A stretch of 9,098 nucleotides of DNA from Acinetobacter sp. (GTDB lineage: Bacteria; Pseudomonadota; Gammaproteobacteria; Pseudomonadales; Moraxellaceae): the NCBI GenBank assembly GCA_030152675.1, contig JASLIY010000152.1, forward strand, positions 1 to 9,098, written 5' to 3'. How positions within the stretch are numbered: the first letter of the stretch is position 1; the number at the start of each line of letters is the position of its first letter. The position numbers and the translations under genes were made by a program. The notes under the pieces are model-generated. The model was not told the origin of the DNA. It searched no databases and saw only the letters and a program-made list of their open reading frames with translations. Below are positions 5,279-9,098 of the stretch, piece after piece.

Positions 5279-7597
5279 ATGGCTTTTTTGAATCAACATC
5301 GTTCATTATGGGCAGTGGTTGCAGCAGCGCCGATCATGGCGGCAATGGCCACATCTGTACATGCGCAAACATGGAAAATTAACTTGCGTGATGCTGATTT
5401 GACGGCATTTATTAATGAAGTTGCAGATATTACAGGTAAAAATTTTGCAGTCGATCCACGTGTGCGTGGCAATGTCACCGTTATATCCAATAAAGCACTG
5501 AATAAAAATGAAGTCTACGACCTGTTCTTGGGCGTGCTGAATGTCAATGGTGTGGTCGCTGTACCGTCAGGCAATACCATTCGCTTGGTGCCAGACAGTA
5601 ATGTCAAAAACTCAGGTGTACCTTATGATGCACGAAATCGCGCCCAAGGCGATCAAGTGGTCACTCGGGTCATCTGGCTTGAAAACACCAACCCCAATGA
5701 TTTGATTCCAGCCATTCGCCCATTGATGCCACAGTTTGCACATTTGGCCGCGGTACAAGGCACCAATGCGCTGATTATTTCAGATCGCGCCAGCAATATT
5801 TATCAGCTTGAAACGATTATTCGTAATCTCGATGGCACTGGTCAAAACGATATCGAAGCCATTACCTTACAGTCGAGTCAGGCTGAAGAGATTATTGGCC
5901 TGTTAGAAACCATGTCTGCGACAGGTGCATCAAAAGATATGGCGGGTTCTCGGGTACGCTTGGTTGCAGATCCCCGCACCAACCGTATCGTGATCAAAGG
6001 TGATACCGGTTCACGCAAACGCCTACGTCAGATGATTGAAATGCTAGATGTTCCCTCTGCAGATCGACTGGGTGGCTTGAAGGTGTATAAGTTGCGTTAT
6101 GCCAGCGCAGACAATCTCTCTAAAATTTTACAAGGTTTGGTCACAGGTCAAGCGGTCGAAAATAATGGCGATAGCAGCTCGGGTGGACAGAGCTCGGGTC
6201 AGAACAATATTAATAATTTGATCGGCAATAACAGCAATTCTGGATCAAGTTCAAGTGGCTCATCCAGTATCTCAACCCCTGGCATCAACTTAGGTGGATC
6301 AAATCGAAATAATCAAAACAATGTCACCAGCTTTAATGCCAATGGCGTCAGTATCATTGCCGATAGCAGTCAAAATGCCTTGGTGGTCAAAGCTGAGCCG
6401 CAATTGATGCGTGAAATTGATGCTGCGATACAACAGCTTGATGTGCGACGTCAGCAAGTCATGATTGAAGCTGCGATTATCGAGGTGGCAGGCAGTGATG
6501 CCGATCAGTTGGGCGTACAGTGGGCTTTGGGTAATCTCAGCAATGGTATTGGATTGATTAACTTCTCCAATGTCGGCACCAGTTTGGTGGATTTGGCTGC
6601 TGGGTTTTTGAAGGGTGGTTCGGCCGGAGCGGGTGCCGCGATGCAAGGCAGTGGCAACAGGGTGGGTTCAGCGATTGGTGTTGGTCATTATCGTGAAGGT
6701 GCCAATGGTTCACGCGAACTGTATGGCGCATTGATCCAAGCATTGAAATCCAATACCAAATCCAACTTACTTTCGACGCCATCGATTGTGACCATGGATA
6801 ACGAAGAAGCTTATATCGTGGTGGGGCAGAACGTCCCTTTTATTACTGGCTCAGTGACTTCAGGTGCGACTGGGGTCAATCCTTATACGACGGTGGAACG
6901 TAAAGACGTCGGGGTGACGCTGAAAGTTATTCCACATATTGGTGAGGGTGGATCGGTACGCTTGGAGGTTGAGCAAGAGGTTTCTGCGGTACAGGCCAAT
7001 AAAGGTCAGGCCACAGACTTGGTCACCAGTAAGCGTGCAATCAAGACTTCGGTGATCGCAGATCATGGTGAAACAGTGGTTTTGGGAGGTTTGATTGAAG
7101 ACAATTCGGCCAGTGGTCGTGAGTCAGTGCCATTTTTAGGTGCGATTCCTGGGGTGGGGCGTTTGTTCCGCTCTGACAATAAGTCAGCAGAAAAACGCAA
7201 TCTATTGGTCTTCATTCATCCGACCATTGTCGGGGATAATGAGAACATGCGTAAGATCGGACAGCAGCGCTATGATCAGTTATATAGCTTGCAGTTGGCG
7301 ATGGATAAAGATGGTAGCTTCTCAAAACTTCCTGAGAAGATGGAAGATGTTTATCAGCAGCGACTCCCGATTCAAACCAAGCCGATAACGCCTCAAGCCG
7401 TGACGCCGAAGCAGCCGACGACTTATCAACAAGTGCCTTCGGGGGGTGCGCAAGCGCCTGCTGCGGTGACAACACCGGTTGCGATTGAGCCTGTGATTCA
7501 GCAGCAGACGGTGCCACCAGCGCGGCCGCAGCCACATCAAGAGGTGCAAAAAACCAAAAATACCGTGACCACCACGACCATCCGTGCCACACCTTAA
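5279..7597 (+). CDS. gspD: Type II secretion system secretin D
   Basis: GspD forms the multimeric outer-membrane channel through which folded exoproteins leave. Residues 1-29 are a Sec signal peptide ending SVHA, cleaved before Q30. Domains: N0 about 30-105 (WKINLRDADLTAFINEVA), N1 about 122-188, N2 about 191-258, N3 about 264-390, interrupted by a Ser/Gly/Asn-rich loop (about 294-347), then the secretin barrel about 394-652 with VMIEAAIIEV (394-403), LLSTPSIVT (497-505), VGQNVPF (515-521) and the signature VPFLGAIPGVGRLFR (617-631). After NLLVFIHPTIV (641-651) a 120-residue tail ends in a Pro/Gln/Thr-rich stretch (about 700-772). An in-frame TAG at 5261-5263 leaves ATG 5279 as the only upstream start; AGGA (5262-5265) is 13 bases away, rather far. 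The first residues after the signal face GspC. A strong hairpin covers the stop codon. Confidence 0.96.
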   Translation: MAFLNQHRSLWAVVAAAPIMAAMATSVHAQTWKINLRDADLTAFINEVADITGKNFAVDPRVRGNVTVISNKALNKNEVYDLFLGVLNVNGVVAVPSGNTIRLVPDSNVKNSGVPYDARNRAQGDQVVTRVIWLENTNPNDLIPAIRPLMPQFAHLAAVQGTNALIISDRASNIYQLETIIRNLDGTGQNDIEAITLQSSQAEEIIGLLETMSATGASKDMAGSRVRLVADPRTNRIVIKGDTGSRKRLRQMIEMLDVPSADRLGGLKVYKLRYASADNLSKILQGLVTGQAVENNGDSSSGGQSSGQNNINNLIGNNSNSGSSSSGSSSISTPGINLGGSNRNNQNNVTSFNANGVSIIADSSQNALVVKAEPQLMREIDAAIQQLDVRRQQVMIEAAIIEVAGSDADQLGVQWALGNLSNGIGLINFSNVGTSLVDLAAGFLKGGSAGAGAAMQGSGNRVGSAIGVGHYREGANGSRELYGALIQALKSNTKSNLLSTPSIVTMDNEEAYIVVGQNVPFITGSVTSGATGVNPYTTVERKDVGVTLKVIPHIGEGGSVRLEVEQEVSAVQANKGQATDLVTSKRAIKTSVIADHGETVVLGGLIEDNSASGRESVPFLGAIPGVGRLFRSDNKSAEKRNLLVFIHPTIVGDNENMRKIGQQRYDQLYSLQLAMDKDGSFSKLPEKMEDVYQQRLPIQTKPITPQAVTPKQPTTYQQVPSGGAQAPAAVTTPVAIEPVIQQQTVPPARPQPHQEVQKTKNTVTTTTIRATP

Positions 7598-7618
7598 AAG
7601 GGTGTGGTCGTGAGGTGG
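7569..7618. repeat. Imperfect inverted repeat over the gspD stop codon
   Basis: CCACACC (7587-7593) pairs with GGTGTGG (7601-7607) around a 7-base loop that contains most of the gspD stop codon. A second, longer-range pairing is CACGACCA (7573-7580) with TGGTCGTG (7605-7612), extendable through CCAC/GTGG to 7569-7618. The two share bases 7605-7607 and so partly compete. No T-run follows, so it is not a standard intrinsic terminator. It may be a weak or Rho-assisted stop, an RNA-stabilising 3' structure, or a structure limiting read-through into the FHA gene. Confidence 0.6.
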
Positions 7619-7644
7619 GGCGATTTAATCTGGTCGGTTGGTCA

Positions 7645-7653
7645 TGCTAAACT
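7645..7653 (+). promoter_or_regulatory. Possible extended -10 promoter for the FHA gene
   Basis: TGCTAAACT reads as TGn followed by TAAACT, an extended -10 element, with transcription expected near 7660 and a leader of about 22 bases. The -35 position (around 7625-7630, TTAATC) is poor, so this is a weak call. Without it the FHA gene would depend on read-through from gspD. Confidence 0.3.
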
Positions 7654-7681
7654 GAGCGCGAACTAGAATGAGAAAATCATC

Positions 7682-8530
7682 ATGACTTGGAAAATACAAG
7701 CGATTAATAGCGAATTGGGTGGGCAAGATATTCTGATTGATCGGGATATGTTGGTTGGTCGGCATCAAGATGCAGATATTGTGTTGCAATTTGGCGAAAT
7801 CTCTCGCCGACATGCCGCTTTTTTGCTGAAAGATCAAGCACTTTACTTAAAAGACTTGAACTCTTCCAATGGCACCTTCGTCAACAATATGCGTATTGCT
7901 GAGGAAACTTTATTGCAAGATGGCGATACCGTTGCTTTTGCGACTTTACCGTTTGTGGTGATGTTTGAGCAAGCTGAAGTGAATCTCATGTCTGCTGAAG
8001 CAAGCTCGGTGACAGCACAGGCAGAGCAGCAGATTGCTCAACCTTCCGAAGCCGTTGCGTGTTCAGAGCATCTCAATGATCCTGAGCCAGTTGTCGAAGT
8101 GGTCGATCCCGCACCTGAGCCAGAAGTTGTTCAGCCTGCTGCGGTTGAGCCTGTCGCTGAGGCCAAAGCCGAAGTTGTCGAGCCTGTGGCCAAAGTGGCT
8201 GTTGAGGTGGCTGAGCCGGAATCCGCCCCTGCGCAAACCAGTGCAGCTCAGCAGATGAGTGAACAAGGTATGCCGGATGTGGCTGAGCGTGCTGCGGGTA
8301 CTGAACTCAGCAAAGAGGGTACACCTGCGCATGTGGCGATTCCAAAGCCTGCGCCGATTCCAGAAAATCGTGAATTGGCAGAAAAAGCAGCAGCCGAATC
8401 AGTACCGTCTCAGGTTGCGCCAAAAACTGCAACGCCAGATCTTGAAGAGAAAAAGAATGCTTCAGTGGGCTTGATCTCAATCATTGTGTTGGTGATTTTA
8501 GCGATCATGGCGTGGTTATTTTTGAAATAA
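7682..8530 (+). CDS. Tail-anchored FHA-domain protein
   Basis: A 282-residue protein with an N-terminal forkhead-associated domain (about residues 5-98), a disordered linker (about 100-255) and a C-terminal membrane helix (about 262-281, GLISIIVLVILAIMAWLFLK). FHA domains bind phosphothreonine peptides. All key positions are present: G26-R27, S41-R-R-H44, and N60-S-S-N-G-T65 followed by F-V-N. The linker is rich in Pro, Ala, Glu and Val with repeated units such as VVEPVAKVAVEVAEP, and has few basic residues until near the helix. With no signal peptide and the helix at the very end, the FHA domain should face the cytoplasm, anchored in the inner membrane. TGAGA (7669-7673) lies 8 bases before ATG. 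It follows gspD by 84 bases, suggesting but not proving a link to secretion. The cognate kinase is not in this window, and no functional name is justified. Confidence 0.85.
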   Translation: MTWKIQAINSELGGQDILIDRDMLVGRHQDADIVLQFGEISRRHAAFLLKDQALYLKDLNSSNGTFVNNMRIAEETLLQDGDTVAFATLPFVVMFEQAEVNLMSAEASSVTAQAEQQIAQPSEAVACSEHLNDPEPVVEVVDPAPEPEVVQPAAVEPVAEAKAEVVEPVAKVAVEVAEPESAPAQTSAAQQMSEQGMPDVAERAAGTELSKEGTPAHVAIPKPAPIPENRELAEKAAAESVPSQVAPKTATPDLEEKKNASVGLISIIVLVILAIMAWLFLK

Positions 8531-8591
8531 GTGTGTATAAAACCAAGAGACGGTTGATGAATCTGAGTGTCTGCGTCAATCGTGCAATGTG

Positions 8592-8620
8592 AAGGTATGC
8601 AAACGCATGCCTTTATTTTT
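8592..8620 (+). terminator. Intrinsic terminator between the FHA gene and gph
   Basis: AAGGTATGC (8592-8600) pairs with GCATGCCTT (8605-8613), nine pairs including one G-U, with loop AAAC, followed by TATTTTT (8614-8620). It would end transcription coming from the FHA gene. It stands only 23 bases before the gph ATG, leaving little room for a gph promoter downstream of it. Confidence 0.8.
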
Positions 8621-8643
8621 ATGTTGGATCAAGGGGGAAATTC

Positions 8644-9098
8644 ATGGCGATTGCGAAACTAGCACAACGACAGGTCATTTTATTTGATTTGGATGGGACT
8701 TTGGTCGATTCAGCATTTGACCTTTACCGCGCGATGAATTTGAGTTTGGCGGAGTTAGGCTTGCCGAGTGTTACAGAGGCACAGGTTCGCGTTTGGATCG
8801 GTAAAGGCACAGCTTTGTTCTGTCAAAGTACCTTGCAATACCTTAAAGGTGAGGTGCAGCCTGAATTGCAGCAGCAATTACTGAGTACCTTTTTAAAAAT
8901 TTATAATGCTGATCCTTGTGTGGAAACCAAAATTTTCCATGGTGTTGAAGCATTTTTACAATGGGGCAAAGCCAATCACAAGACTTTGGTCTGCGTGACC
9001 AATAAGCCTGAGTTACCTGCACGTAAGATTTTGGATCAGTTGCAACTGAGTGATTATTTTGCGGATGTGATCGGCGGGGATCGTTTTGAAGTGCGTAA
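8644..9098 (+). CDS. gph: Phosphoglycolate phosphatase, 5' part (3' end outside window)
   Basis: A HAD-superfamily phosphatase, open to the window end with 151 residues of an expected ~220-230. Gph hydrolyses 2-phosphoglycolate, arising from oxidative DNA damage repair, to glycolate. HAD motif I is ILFDLDGTLVDS with nucleophile D15 and acid/base D17; the helical cap follows (about 22-95, with VRVWIGKGT as in Gph relatives); motif II is V118-T-N-K121; motif III and the later acidic motif are beyond the end, though VIGGDRFEV, typical of Gph before motif III, is present. ATG 8644 is well supported by AAGGGGG (8631-8637), 6 bases upstream, the best Shine-Dalgarno in the window. The nearest upstream element is an intrinsic terminator, so its promoter is unclear. 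Other HAD phosphatases cannot be fully excluded, but the motif context favours Gph. Confidence 0.87.
   Translation, partial: MAIAKLAQRQVILFDLDGTLVDSAFDLYRAMNLSLAELGLPSVTEAQVRVWIGKGTALFCQSTLQYLKGEVQPELQQQLLSTFLKIYNADPCVETKIFHGVEAFLQWGKANHKTLVCVTNKPELPARKILDQLQLSDYFADVIGGDRFEVR

Noticed and set aside
6299..6646. 115-codon open frame on the - strand inside gspD
   Set aside because: Antisense shadow of the N3/secretin coding region with no domain or sensible start context.
7212..7592. 126-codon open frame on the - strand under the gspD 3' end
   Set aside because: It lies opposite a well-supported secretin frame, has low-complexity composition mirroring the Pro/Gln tail codons, and shows no recognisable domain.

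Overview
The window looks like a chromosomal segment of a gammaproteobacterium of the genus Acinetobacter or a close Moraxellaceae relative. This is judged from the moderately AT-rich, glutamine-rich coding style, a short (~107 aa) H-NS whose C-terminal core is TWTGRGKQPRWL, and the order hemD-hemX-hemY / thioesterase / hns / gspN-gspC-gspD / FHA protein / gph. No database search was possible, so the genus is inferred. All genes found lie on the + strand. No mobile element, CRISPR array, tRNA or rRNA is visible, and no gene-free gap exceeds 300 bases.

Region 1 (1-2926) is the end of a heme-synthesis operon: the 3' part of hemD (uroporphyrinogen-III synthase), hemX, hemY, and a small hotdog-fold thioesterase. 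The genes overlap as ATGA or sit 4 bases apart, so they are very probably co-transcribed and translationally coupled. HemX and HemY are inner-membrane proteins classically linked to the heme pathway. The thioesterase seems to be a passenger in the operon.

Region 2 (2927-3452) is a self-contained hns unit: an AT-rich leader with a strong sigma70-like promoter (TTGATT, 17 bases, TATGAT), an H-NS-family nucleoid protein gene, and a long perfect hairpin terminator that could work in both directions.

Region 3 (3453-7681) is a type II secretion mini-cluster in the order gspN-gspC-gspD. GspC (inner-membrane clamp with HR and PDZ domains) and GspD (outer-membrane secretin) contact each other across the periplasm; GspN is an accessory inner-membrane component. 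The rest of the machine (E, F, G-K, L, M, O) is not here. Micro-ORFs whose stops overlap the starts of gspN and gspC, and a hairpin over the gspD stop codon, are small oddities at the junctions.

Region 4 (7682-9098) has a tail-anchored FHA-domain protein (phosphothreonine reader, Pro/Ala/Glu/Val linker, C-terminal membrane helix), then a good intrinsic terminator, and the 5' part of gph (phosphoglycolate phosphatase, HAD family), cut by the window end. The terminator lies only 23 bases before the gph start and is preceded by an 11-codon ORF ending at its base, which makes it worth testing as an attenuator.

Overall this is mostly a housekeeping region. I see no clearly new system; the best leads are the FHA protein beside the secretin and the gph leader.
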